Positions 24,216 to 35,521 of a DNA stretch of 64,000 nucleotides are shown in pieces. The stretch is from the NCBI GenBank assembly GCA_905178155.1, contig CAJINV010000018.1:68479-132478 (forward strand), read 5' to 3'. Source of the stretch: Amoebophrya sp. A120. Its lineage: Eukaryota; Sar; Dinophyceae; Syndiniales; Amoebophryaceae. The notes under the pieces are model-generated. The model was not told where the DNA came from. It saw nothing but the letters and a program-made list of their open reading frames with translations, and did no database searches. Numbering within the stretch: the stretch's first letter is position 1; every line of letters starts with the position of its first letter. The translations under genes and the position numbers were made by a program.

Positions 24216-24429
24216 AAAAAAAAAGCCCGGGTAGGAAATATGAGTTTTGCGTTTTTTCCTACCCGGGGTTTTTATTTTCAAAACCCCGGGTAGGAAATAT
24301 TTATCCGCTGCTCTGCTCGTCTGTAAGGGTGGCAACAGCTGATAAATATTTCCTACCCGGGGTTTTGAAAATAAAAACCCCGGGTAGGAAAAAACGCAAA
24401 ATGCATTTTTCCTACCCGGGCTTTTTTTA
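24216..24429. repeat. Near-perfect ~90-bp inverted repeat (palindrome)
   Basis: The arms at 24216-24305 and 24341-24429 are complementary. The inner 48 bp are exact and the outer part has a few mismatches. The loop is 35 bp. Each arm contains smaller palindromes built on CCCGGGTAGGAA, so the structure is nested. It ends the hairpin array and lies just past the stop of the minus-strand gene at 24611. Confidence 0.9.
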
Positions 24430-24610
24430 TTTTGCTGTCTGTTCCCATAGACCCCACGAGCCCCCGCGCATTGCAAGCTGTCTACACTGCTTTCCCACGT
24501 ATTTTCTACGTCTAAGTACGCGCGCACTGCTTTGGTGCGTGTCAGATGGCTAAGTACGTACGTAGTACTTACTCGAAGTTCAATCATGCTCCAGCGCTTA
24601 CATCCCGCAC

Positions 24611-27600
24611 CTACTCTTCGCGTGATCGCTTCCGCTTGTTCGTGTTGCCGAACACGCCAGTGAAGAGTGCCTGCGCTGCTTCTGACCGCGGTTGTCGTAA
24701 ACGCTCCGTGGTCGATCCCGACGACGAAGAGGCGCCGCTGCTGCTGGTTGACGAAGAAGAGGAGGCGGCCCGACTACTACTTGACGAGGAGGAAGAAGTG
24801 GCGCTCCTACTACTGGACGAGGGGGCAGCGGCACTATTACTGGCCCGAGAACTCGGCCCAGGTTCTACTGCAGATGCTTTTCCAGCAGTGCTTGCGGGCA
24901 TGTGTCGTGCCTTTGCGTTTGCGCCCACAATTGCTGCCCCAAAAATACCTCCTGGCTTTGCTGCTGCTGCTGCAGTTGTTTTGGAGGATGTAGGCAACGA
25001 CGCAGAGGCCGGGTTATTCGGGCCCGCAGATGTTGTTGCTGAACTAACTCGCGGCACTGTAGAAGCCGCGGACTTCGGATGATGATTCGGATTGCTGGCT
25101 GCAGCGTTGAGAGACGACGGCAAAGCTGGCAGATTGTATGCAGCTGCTTCCGCCGCGTTCCGCCACTCGATTCGCCGGCTCCTGATTCTCGAGTAGTAGT
25201 CGTTCTTCGCCGTGACGTAAGCAATGATTTCATCTCGCACCTTTTGCGCCTCCTCTTCTCGCCCTTTTTCCGTGAAATCCAGCATGACCTCCTGCCCCTC
25301 CATCACGATCGACAGGAAGTACTTGTTTTTTTTTTGCTTCTCGCTGTCCGATAACCGTCGCCCCAACAGGTTGCAGTCCTGATCCACCACGGCCACCGCT
25401 GCAGATATGGAGAGGTCGAAGCTTTTTCTCTTCCTGCAGACAATACGTTTTCTCTTCTGCAGACAGTATAAAGCTACCTACGCTTCCCGTGCTCCTTCCC
25501 GCTAATTATGTGCTCTCGCTCCTTCCCGCTAATTATGTGCTCTCGTGCTATCCCGCTAATTATGTGCTCTCGTGCTATCCCGCTAATTATGTGCTCTCGT
25601 GCTATCCCGCTAATTATGTGCTGCATATCTCGTGCTATCCTGATAGTTATGCGCTGTATTTAAAGCTGCTTATTTAGTGCTTCCTTATCCTGCTTAGTAA
25701 GTATCCTGCAGAACGAGAAAGCGGGTAGCCTGGGTCGGTGGCCCCTCCATAGCGTGGTGATTTCCCGATTTTGCATCCGCCCAGTTGCTGGTCCCGTACG
25801 CATATGCCACGCGAAAGCTTCTGACTAGTGAGTAGAAATGACAGTAAGCACACATCTCCGCAGCATGAGGCACTCAAGTGCTGTTATTTGTCATGCATGG
25901 CAGTGAAGTCTTATCAAAAAATCAATTCCACGGCGCTACTACACAATTTGGGGGGTTAATAGATCACCCGTGGTTATGCAAAAGTAGGTCGAAAAGATAC
26001 AACTTTCTTGTACTCAAGATCAATTTTCGACATCTCATTTGTCAGCCAGCATCTTATTTGTCACGCATTACAGTCTGTGATTGCTACTCACGAGCCCGAT
26101 ACTTTGTTTTTCACAGGATAGCGAAAACACCGCTTCGGCCTGTTCGTCGTTGAACTTGAAGACGTGCTTCAGCGCATTCTTCACCTGCCGTGGCAAAACT
26201 AGGCCCGACTCGTGAAAGAGGACCCAGTCGCTCTTCTTGTCCGGGCCAGCCTTCCTCGCTTCAATAAGCTCGCTTTTCTGTTTGGCAAGTATTCTCGCTG
26301 CTTGACGGTTATTCACCACTGCAAAAGTGTCGCACTTGTGGCCCAGGAATCGCAACGACGCATGGCACCAACATCACAAATAGTATGGCAATTCTGCATG
26401 ACAGGGCTCCTATCGCCCTAATTAGCCATGACAAGTCTTAACAGCCTCTCTGAGTTCGCGATGCGATTTCTAGCCAGAAGTGCAACAGTTTTGCATTGCG
26501 TAGTGTTGTTCCCGCAAGTTCTCTGCCTCGGTAGCAATTGCGTCTCCGAGAATGTTATGAACTGCAAAAGCATCGTACCAGTACAAATTGCGTGACAAAT
26601 TAAGTAGCCCAGCATTACAAATCACATTACAAATCAAATTTGTAATGCTGATTGACATTGAGAAAAAGATTTGTAATGCATATTTGCAATTAGTACGAGT
26701 ACGATACTTTTGCACAAGATACATGTATGGCGCACCAAAGGCCCTGATCACGCATCCTCCCTCGGGGCGAAGGAACAGAGAACCAGACTCCCCCTGCGTG
26801 TTTGGTAGTACTGAGGAAGACTAAGTACTTAAACGTACTTAGTTGAAGTGCCACGCGGGTCTGTAAGTGGGGCACACTTACCTAGGTCGAGAGCTTCAGC
26901 GCGACCACTCACAACGAGGAGAGGTAGTACTGCTGAAGCCCTTCCAGCACGCAATTTAACTAAGTAAGCACCCTCGGCCAGGTGTCTGAAGTGATCAGGG
27001 CCGCGTCTTAGCTCGCGGGAGTTGTGAAGCCGTATCCACGCTGAGTTGCTTGGGCCTGTGGCTCGTGCTTTCTTTTTTGCAAAACTTTACCAGCACTACT
27101 TACACCTCCGTCCACCCAGCTGTGCTGCCTGGCCGCTTGAATTTGCAAAGGATAAGTAAGCACGGGCGCATGCAAAAACGGTGTGTACAGTTTCCCTACC
27201 GAGCTACTTTCCCTCATGCCAAGCCTTTTCTTATCATCTTCGAATCGTAGCGCCCGATCATACTAGAGCTCATAGTCGAGTAAGCGTCTGCAAAAGAAAC
27301 ACCCGCACAGGCGCCGTGGGTTCTCGAAATCATACGACGCTCCGTCAGCTTGTATCCAAAGAAAAACACTTGCCGTCGCCTTCTTTTGTGGCCGCAGCGC
27401 GCATCTGCACACGGGCTTCGCTCTACTTGCATCCGCTGTTTTCAAAAACCTGACAAAGAGTAGTCCGGATCTGCAAATGATGCATTTGCAGTAGAGGATG
27501 TAGTAAGTAATTCAAATTTGCCTTCTTGTGCGTGGGAGTCCGAAAGTGCGCACTGACGAGTACAAATACTGCGAGGCGGTGTGCATTTTGAGGAGGATAA

Positions 27601-27735
27601 GCGCTCGAACGTGTTGGGCTTGGGGTCCTCTTGCACGAGGTTCCCGCTCTCGTCGAGCTTTCCCGAGCCCGCTTTATGCATTGAAAGATAGGGGGCGAAA
27701 CATAGACCCCCGAAGATGTATTTATAGCCAAGCAA
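24611..27735 (-). CDS. Hypothetical protein with coiled coil and Ser-rich basic tail
   Basis: The last exon (acceptor CTGCAG near 25397, stop 24611) encodes a charged helical part (SDSEKQKKNKYFLSI…, EEEAQKVRDEIIAYV), then a long Ala/Pro/Ser tract. It ends in NTNKRKRSREE, a likely nuclear-localisation signal. Upstream, two introners are spliced in phase to give MLGDAIATEAENLREQ + QAARILAKQKSELIEA and DEQAEAVFSLSCEK, a continuous coiled-coil segment. Exons further 5' (around 27.0 and 27.5-27.7 kb) are likely but unordered, and 27.0 kb has a possible stop, so two genes are possible. No family is recognised. Confidence 0.5.
25489..25632. repeat. 27-bp tandem repeat, about five copies
   Basis: Copies of CCCGCTAATTATGTGCTCTCG spaced about 24-27 bp apart, degenerating at the right end. 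It sits in an intron of the minus-strand gene. Confidence 0.85.
26310..26502. mobile_element. Introner, F family, 193 bp
   Basis: Starts TATTCACCACTGCAAAAGTG and ends TTTTGCATTGCGTA. 5-mers ACGGT / GTGTT are diverged. Removal keeps …AENLREQH + QAARILAKQ in frame. Confidence 0.7.
26556..26720. mobile_element. Introner, F family, 165 bp
   Basis: Starts TATGAACTGCAAAAGC and ends TTTTGCACAAGATA. 5-mers AATGT / CATGT (one mismatch). Removal joins APYM to LGDAIATEAEN in frame. It contains GCATTACAAAT and its complement several times. Confidence 0.8.
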
Positions 27736-27865
27736 CGTGCTCGCTCCTGCGTTTTGTTCTTACTTACTGACTACGTATTCTTGCCCGGCTGCTGCCACTG
27801 TTCTGGCACCCAAGCGCTATAAGCACATCGACGAACAGGAATAGGCGCTGATAACTGTCACTGAC

Positions 27866-30800
27866 CTATCTTTCCAGTGTTCGGATTTTCCGAAGAGCCA
27901 TATCCCGCATCCCCGTGTCGCCTGCTTTTTTGGCGGCTTCTAGCACGTCTTTATACGCGTCGACGTGCTCCTTCGAGCCAGCGAGGGGAGGCTGATCCTT
28001 GATCATGATCTCCTGCCGCACAGCCGATATCGCGGATTTCTGGTGGCTATTCAGTTCGAAAATGTCGCGACTACTTACTTGCCCACCAGAATTCGTCTCC
28101 ATACAGCATGATAAGTAAGTCTTGCCTCCTGCTGCAGGAGCCAACATGACCAGTTGCCTCCTGCATGACAAATGAAGTGCCTGGTCTTGCCTCCTGCATG
28201 ACAAATTTTGCATGACAAATTGAACTTCGCCTATAAATCCGCATTACAGCATCGAACTGAAGCTGTCCTTCTGGTGGTTTTTGCAGTCTGGGTGGCTGTT
28301 TTTATTTCTCCCTCTGTAGCTTCTACCAGTAAGCAATGGCGCGACAGTTCGTGGTGCATACGTCTGCTTCGTCGGCTGTTCCCCACCATCATCTATGACA
28401 ATGCAGAACTCCCCCTCGTCCACCTCATTTGTAATGCAGAATACCAAATGCACAGCCACGGCGGCACTCTTGGCGTGCGAAATTTCAGAGAGAATTTATC
28501 TCAAGCTGTAAGCACAACACCCCGTGTGCAGATTTGTCATGCGGGCGCCACATCTCTGCCATTGCTTGTGTTCCTGTTAATGCTATCCTGTGCAAAAGTA
28601 TCGCGCTCGTAATAATTGCAGTCATGCATTACAAATTTTTTTCTGAAAGTGAAGCTACATCCGCATTACAAATTTTATCTCTCACGCTGAGGAAATTTGT
28701 AATGCATTTATACGAGTACGATACTTTTGCAATGCATAAATGCAATACAAATGAGGCGGAGGGGGAGTTGTGCAATCTCATATCAACATCGTCGTCCGAG
28801 CTACTATCTCCGCCAGCGTCTTCCTCGCCCTCATCGTCTTCAACTAGCTCCGGCGTTTCCCAATACCCGAAGAAGTCCTCCTGAGAGTGGTGAGCTCCTA
28901 CTTATTCATACTCTGAAGCGACATTTCTTGTTTTTGGTGGTGTTCTATCATCGACGAGGGGAGGGGTAAATAAGTACTTAGAGAGAATTCGGGCGGGTAG
29001 AGAGATTTGTCATGCGCAACGGAACGTCTGGGCGGTAATCGCGGTCAACGTCTCAGCATCACAGATTTTGTTTTCGTCTATGAAGTTTGTTCTTCAGCTC
29101 CGTCCATATAAATTTAAACAGCATGACAGATTTAGTAAGTACCTCTAGGCGCTCGATGTCACTGCCCGGGGCGCCAAGTTTTTCAATTGTCGGCAGTACG
29201 CGTCTATGCAGTGCAAAAGGGGCGACGGTGCTTTCTATCCGAGAACGGGCTGCACTCTGCCACCCCACACATGGCCCAATATGTAAGTATCTCTCTATGT
29301 GCGCGACGCAGAGATGCGGCCCGCTTATGAAAACTGCCCGTCGCCCACTTTTGCAGGGGGATACCAGCCTTCCACCAAGCGCCGCACGCCTTCCGGTGTG
29401 GGGACGCGATCTAGACCAGCCGCACGCAACTCCGCTACGACTTCCTCCGCCCGCTTCTTCGCGGCAGGCAGAAACGCAGCGATGGCCCGTGCGTAGTCAT
29501 CTCGGATTGCCCGCGCGACGTGCTGCGGGTTCGTGACACGAGGGTCAAAGCCCAGCTTTTGAAAGGACTCAGAGCCGTAGCTGTCGTGGTCCAAGTCCTC
29601 CCAGGCTTGTAGGACCCGCCTGACGGCGTCCTCCCGGGAGGAGATCGTGAGCCGGAACTTGCTGCGCTTGTCCGCCATCTGCGCCAACAACTGCGCCGCC
29701 GCTTGGGTGATCTCTATGTCCTTAAGCCGCTTCGAGAAGGCGTAGTGGGCGTACAGGTCGCACGGCTGCACGAGGTCGGTACACCCGGCGCCTGCGGTTT
29801 GTAGTTTTTCAAGTTTCGCACTCATCTGTCGCGCGTCTGCTGCGGGCCAGCGTAGTGATCTATACATAGTAAGCAGAAGCACCTACTTACTGGAGCACCT
29901 AAAAAACAAACCCGCTTTGGGTCCACATACTCGCGTGGCCCACCCTGGTCACCCCCACCACCAGCGATTTGCAAGCAAGCAGCGTGGAAAATGCCAACGC
30001 TCGGAGCCAAGAAACGTAAAGAAGCTCATGGCACCTGTAATGCGGGGCGCGCCGCTTTCCCGGGATTTTATTCAAATCGCCGGCGAAAAGTCGCAAGGCC
30101 CATAGAAAGAGGGCGGCACGCACGCGACGTGGGGGCCCGGGACAAACAGCAGAATGGCAGCAGCGGAAGCGCACTGCTGCCGGAGTTCTCAGCGGTGAGG
30201 GGCGGCTGAATCGCCGCAACCGGGGCAAAGCGAGTATGTACTTACTTAAAAGAGAGAGGGAATTCCAAAAACAGCATGTGATCAGAGTAGTGCTACTATT
30301 GGACAAACTGCGCACTTGTGCGATGCGTGCGCTCTGTCCTGGGTTTTCCAGTCGTTTTTTGGAAGCCTGGCAACAGAAGTAAAGCTACGTACTAAGTACC
30401 GACGAACAACAATATTAGGAGAAGCTCAGCCCAATCGTCCGGGCGCTCGTGGCCCGAGAAATGGTCAACATACACCACGGTCACTATTCCCTTCCGAGAG
30501 TTTTCCTCGACCAAGTCGCGCAGCGCATCCGTGAATATTGCTCTGTTGTAACTGCCCCTCGGCCCTGTTCGTAAGACACACCACTCCGGGACGCCGCCTG
30601 CTATGGCGTGCTCAGGTGCTGAGTACAGATTCAGTACTTGGCTAAGTAACCACTGTCATTGGGGTCGAGCGCTGCAATTTGCTTAGGTATTCCCTTTGCC
30701 ATGCTGTTCGTGCAGGACAGAGCGTAAACAACTCAGCCCGCCCGCTAAGTATAAGTACATGCAAGAACCACTGAAGCTGTAGGCCCCACCTGAACGGCCC

Positions 30801-32428
30801 ATATGCACCCTGTTCAGCTTCGCCTGGACGCCATTCTTGCCCCGGAAGAGGATCTCGATACTTGGCGGCCCTTCCCTGTCCACCGCGTCGGTGACTTGCG
30901 TTAGTACCGTAAAGCGCGATCTGTGGCGCAGTTTTCATTGTGGGTGAGGTCCGTTCTTGTACTAACTTCCGCCCAAGGTCCAGGAGGCACCACTAACACA
31001 CCACGAAACGCGTAAAAGTACTACTTAAGCTAGCAAAAGCGTGCGCAGTTTATCGGGCACACGAAAGGCGAGACGGAAAAAAACATACTTAGAGGAGGTC
31101 TGTACCTTGACTGGCCGTGGTTGTCGTTAATTGCCACCTTGTCCTCCCCTGAGAATGTGACTACTTTGCCGGCTGATGTGCCGTTCATGAAGACAGGCTT
31201 TTCGTCGAAATTTTTGGAGGCCTTATCCACTGCAAAAGTGCGACGACCTAACTCTTGCATTTCCCATACAGAGACCCACAATCTTGCATGACAGATTTTC
31301 TCTGGTTCCTGATCTCAGAAATGCGCCTGCGCTGCAGATCTAGATGCCAAATGATTTGCATGACAGATTTGAGAAAATTTGTCATGCAGACGTGCCCACG
31401 AATCGCAGGGGATATTTGGAGTCCCGGCGGCACTTTTGCAGGGGATATTTGAAGTCCCACCCTAGTAATTCCAGCGCGTGACGCACCGACCAGCTTGGCT
31501 CCCACGTTCCACAGAGGCGGAAATACTGCAGCGCGGGGTCAAGTTTCGGCCGTGTATTTGGCATCCGTAACACCAAATCGTTCGCCCGCATCCAGTATCA
31601 AATGCAAATATGTCTGGGTCTGGAAGATTTGGGGAGTTTGTCATGCACATTTTGCATGAGCCATGACGTCTGTGATGCATGCCGTAGCATCACAGATTTT
31701 TATTTTTTGAGGCCTTTTTGATGCAATGCAAATTTTTGGGATTCCAAACGCAGCATCACAAGTTACATTCTTCCAGACAAAGACACTTTTGCACTTGATA
31801 TCCAGTCCCTGATGTACCTATGACTAGCTTGCGAGACGGTCTTTGGGTCTATATGCGGGCTGTCGTCCAGATAAATTTTTCGCTGGGCCGCGTATGCCAG
31901 CCGAAGAAGAGGCACCGTAATTTTAGTTTTCCGCCATCGTAGCTCGCAGAAAAGAAGGAAAAGGTCCTCCCGCAGCTGCGGGTTTGGCGGAGGGCGGCCG
32001 GCGCCCTTGTCTCGCAGCCGACGCAGTTCGGCCGCACTGTAGTATTGCCGAAGCCAGGCCTGCACGTCGGCAAGATGATTGAAGGCCTCGCTAGTAATGA
32101 CCTCCCAAGTCCAAGTCTCCTTGACCATCTCCTTCGCCCGGCCGAGCATCTTTAGAAGCGAGTTGCGCTGACTCCTTGTCTGTAAGAGTTTGGGATTGTT
32201 GTTTAGACACCGGAGCTGCTTCATGTTCGTGTCATATTGTCCGCTTTCCAAGGATTCTAGCCGAAGTGCGAGAATTCCCGTCGTCAAACGGTCCCCAAGC
32301 CTGTAGCTGTCGTGCGTGCGCTTGTTCTTCCACGCCTCCGGGACGGCATTCAGGACCGCGGCGACAACCGCGTCGTCATCTTCATCGCCCCTGGCAGACG
32401 GTTCCGAGTCTGCGTCAAGCTGCGCCAT
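27866..32428 (-). CDS. Pogo/Tigger-type DDE_1 transposase-like protein
   Basis: ATG at 32428. The N-terminal ~200 residues are helical and end in a DNA-binding-like segment (SHRYIRDW + MRANDLVLRM) matching the helix-turn-helix that precedes pogo catalytic cores. The catalytic core is assembled over six exons: NFDEKPVF (Asp codon 31204-31206), RSRFTVLTQV…PPSIEILFRGK, YVDHFSGH (Asp 30464-30466) and DLVQPCDL (Asp 29757-29759). This is the order and spacing of the DDE_1 family (pogo, Tigger, Jerky, CENP-B relatives). Introns: introners at 31596-31800, 31224-31447, 29205-29363 and 28394-28782; GT-AG introns 31105-30921, 30789-30598, 30399-29840 and 29142-28881, all in phase. After the core comes an acidic tail (EDDEGEEDAGG, SSSDDDVDGGE) and a charged end stopping at 27866. 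The last join is not resolved. It could be a domesticated host gene or an old autonomous element; no flanking TIRs are seen. Confidence 0.8.
28394..28782. mobile_element. Introner, G family, carrying a nested introner
   Basis: Starts TATGACAATGCAGAACTCC and ends as the inverse (arms share AACTCCCCCTC and CCTCATTTG). Flanking 5-mers TCATC / TCAAC. Removing the whole 389 bp plus one 5-mer joins SSSDDDVD to GGEQPTKQTYAP in frame. Removing only the inner element leaves a stop. Confidence 0.8.
28584..28738. mobile_element. Introner, F family, nested inside a G-family introner
   Basis: 155 bp with a perfect 5-bp repeat AATGC (28579-28583, 28739-28743). Starts TATCCTGTGCAAAAGTATCG and ends with the inverted arm ACTTTTGCAATGCATA. 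It lies wholly within 28394-28782. Confidence 0.85.
29205..29363. mobile_element. Introner, F family, 159 bp
   Basis: Starts TATGCAGTGCAAAAGGGGCG and ends ACTTTTGCAGGGGGATA. 5-mers GCGTC / CCAGC are diverged. Removal joins …VRRLVEGW to VLPTIEKLGAPG in frame. Confidence 0.75.
31224..31447. mobile_element. Introner, F-like, 224 bp, with duplicated right border
   Basis: Starts TATCCACTGCAAAAGTGC and ends GGCACTTTTGCAGGGGATA. Removal joins …ELLGWDFK to SKNFDEKPVF in frame, completing the first catalytic block of the DDE_1 gene. 5-mers GGCCT / TTTGA share nothing. The last ~38 bp repeat the element end plus flank (GGGGATATTTGGAGTCCC, then GGGGATATTTGAAGTCCC). Confidence 0.75.
31596..31800. mobile_element. 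Introner, A family (GTCTGGGTCTGG), 205 bp
   Basis: Perfect 5-bp repeat TCCAG at 31591-31595 and 31801-31805. Starts TATCAAATGCAAATATGTCT and ends CACTTGATA. Removal joins SHRYIRDW to MRANDLVLRM in frame. Confidence 0.85.
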
Positions 32429-35149
32429 GCTTCTTTGTCGGGATTTCTTGCGTGTCTAGCTCTAGGTCGAGGATTACTATAAAAAAGTAGTAAGAACTTA
32501 CTTATTGCAAAACGCTACTTATCGACTACAAATACTTGCGAAATGGAAGAGCTAGGTACAGGAAGCGGGCCGCGCTAGTCGCGTCTTCTAGTGGTGCTTA
32601 ACTAGTAAGTACTGCATTTCCACGACACCATGAGGCGCGATAAGTGCTTACACCTTCCACCCCAAGCACCCAAACAAACACACCCACGACAAGGAACGAA
32701 AAGCCCAACGAAAAAACAACTTTCGAGGCGAAACGAAGCGGGCCCATGCATCAATCTTCACCAACTTATTTGCGTCTCAATCTTCAACCGCAGCCATTCT
32801 ACTTACACATCGCACAAGTGGAGCGAGGACCAAGCTCAGAGTTTCACAATCGTCATCATCTATGCTGCGCAGGGTGGTGTGCACAGGGTTCAGAAGGGGC
32901 CTGCCCTCGTGTTCAAGTTTTGATCACTTAAGCTCGTTGTCTGTTTCTGGTTGCCATTGCAGTTGCAGATTTATTCACGCGAACGCTCACGGAAACACTT
33001 CGCGAATTTCGTCCGTTCTCATGGAATTGTCAGCATTTTTCTGTGTCAGCACTCAGCAGCTGGCATTCGAAAGCGAAAGGTGTAAGTAGTCGCCAATAGG
33101 TATCATTTCAAAACGAATCCACCAACAATGGCTCTGGTTCGCTGTTTGCCTCCACACTGCTCTGTCCGGCCGTACTACCACAAGACCCCATGGCCAACGA
33201 TCTGCATACCCGTTACCATCCAGGCGAAACCCCGCCGGCGCCCTCGCGGCCCATTCAAGCAGACCTGATGTCGTGTTTCGTCGAGGCTCAAGTAAGTAAG
33301 TTGTAGCTCTAGTTCTTAAGTAGTGCAGAAAAAGCATTCCATGCGTTCTTCTTGGGAGCAGACGATCACACATGACAGACTTTCCTCTGAAGCAATGTAT
33401 GGGTCCTTACCTTCTTGCCACAGAAACCCGTACTGCTATTGCGTCTTCAAGTACTTTTCAACGCCCCACACTGTGGGGCGGTTCGCTTCCGCCAACGACC
33501 GTTGCGATGAGGTTGTGTTGTTCCGGTTGTGTTGTTCCGCGCGATGAGGTTTTGTTGTTCCGCGCGCCAAAAGGTGAAATGGTATTGGACTTATGAATGG
33601 GCCGCTAATTATGTATTTTGGAGTAGTGCCAATCAGAACCGAAAGGGAAACCCTCACAACTCCCGTGCAACATTAAATAGATGGACGCAAAACCGAAAGC
33701 TGACTTTAAATAGATGGACGCAGACTTTAAGAAGAGCCACCACATCATTGGCCTTTTTATACAAAATGCTGTCGGTCAGGATGTGCAAGAACGCACCGGG
33801 AAACAGCCATCATCCTCGCCAATCCAGCCCTGCCCGGCCGCCGAGTCACCGTTGAAGCAGCAGTGGCCGATGCAAAATTACTTATGCCATATGCAACTGT
33901 GAAGGTCAGCCCGTGTTTGTCGCCCCCGCCATGCTAGGTCGGTCATCAGAAAGGTGGGCAGGCCAGCAAGTCTCGTCTCGCAGTAGTACTTACTACGTCG
34001 GCATCAGACTGAGAAGCTCCTTCCTCATGGGAAAGCTGCGATGCCTTTTCCACTTTTTTGCAGAACGCGTGACGAGTCGTGCGAACTTGACTTGGCCTTC
34101 ATTTTTCGGGGTGTAAAGGCTGCCTGTTCTATCCGGGTCCGTTTGATTGATGGTCGGCCGTGGCTCTGGACTCTCTGTGACCAAAAGACACACACCTCAT
34201 GCTGTTCATCTTGTCTCAATTGAAAGGACAACAGCTTTGAAAATGTACAATAGCGAAAGTGTCTTGAGTTCTGGAAAAACGGAAATCAAATAGGCACTGC
34301 AAGATCAAAAGGGCGTTGGTCTGGATGGATAAATTTACGGGCAAGTAATGACAATGGGGAAAAAGGTGAGCTCTTGTCCGACGACCCTCAAACGCTGAAA
34401 ATTTGTTCAGTGCTTTTACAAGAATTGAAATCATAGCGAAAAAATTTCTCTCATGAAAAAAATTCCGTAGAAGCTAGGTAGTTTGGAAGATCGCTGTGGC
34501 AAGCACGTGAAGGACCGTCCTTCAACACCTACCACAATATATAAGATCGGAGTTTCGGATCGCTGCGCTTTCAGGTACTGACGTGCCTATACAAGCTATG
34601 ATGAGATCTCGTGTCCTGGATAACAGCGCGCTATTACATACTTAGTTCGTCAGCTAGATGCTATTGTGCACCATCGACATTGAGGCGCGAGGCGAGCTGC
34701 AAGGCTTGCGATTAAAGCAAGGACTCTCGATATACGATGAAATAATCTTCTTCCACACCCGCCGACTTCGGTCGGCCGTGACAGCTGCTCCGAAAGACAA
34801 AGAAATCACGCACCAAGGGATCAACATGAACTTCTCTCCGAGGATCAGGCACGAAATAGCGATATGCAGCCACTTTCAGTGTCACAAATTGCCCACACGG
34901 TGCATGACGAGAGATCTTCTGGGAAAGAACCGAAATGCTTCTTTTGCCGGTACTCGTTGCAGATCACGGTTTTTCATCGTCATCATCATCATTATCATCT
35001 TCCTCATTGATCCTGCACGGCGTGCGGAGGGCTTGGGGTTCGTGTTTGCTCCCTGCCAGGAATCGGGTTGGGCGAGTTCATCGAAGAATGGGTTCCCTGC
35101 CAGCCAATGCAGCCGGAGGAGCCGAATGGTATGTCTCCACTTCTGGTAG
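32429..35149. other. Intergenic, no supported gene
   Basis: Short ORFs on both strands only. It lies between the ATG of the transposase-like gene (32428) and the 35.15 kb repeat, and should hold a promoter for the former. A few short direct repeats occur near 33.5-33.7 kb (GTTGTTCCG; TTTAAATAGATGGACGCA twice). Confidence 0.4.
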
Positions 35150-35315
35150 GGGAACACTGTCTGGAAACCCGGGATTTCTGTCCGGGTCACCATACAAACG
35201 CATGAATTACTGCAAATTCTCCAATGTTCGGAAACGAAATTCCACCACTGCTTGTCCAGCAGGTGACTCATTTTCTCCTTGCTTCTGAGACGGGCTGAAA
35301 CCTACAGCTATCGTC
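35150..35315. repeat. Dispersed repeat copy 2 (partner at 3380-3545)
   Basis: Same orientation as copy 1. It sits ~0.2-0.4 kb past the N-terminal paralogue at 35.5-36.0 kb, as copy 1 sits past the leucine-rich gene. Confidence 0.65.
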
Positions 35316-35521
35316 ATTGCTTTTGAAGATTAATCTGCTTTCGTGGCTTTCTTTTATCGTCGGCTTGATGTCGCCGACATAGGCTCTGTAGTGTGATTGT
35401 TGTTGTTCAAAGATTTGAATTGCTTGCTAGATGCCACCTCTTCAGATGAGTTCGATCTGCAGGAGTTCGAAAAACAACTACGTGAAACTGTGTTGCGTAA
35501 ATCATCTTCCCATCTTCAGCC

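Noticed and set aside
24546-25082. 178-codon plus-strand acidic/leucine-rich ORF
   Set aside because: Antisense of the Ser/Ala-rich tail of the minus-strand exon ending at 24611.
25489-25632. CRISPR-like array
   Set aside because: Short contiguous tandem repeats without unique spacers, in an intron of a eukaryotic gene.
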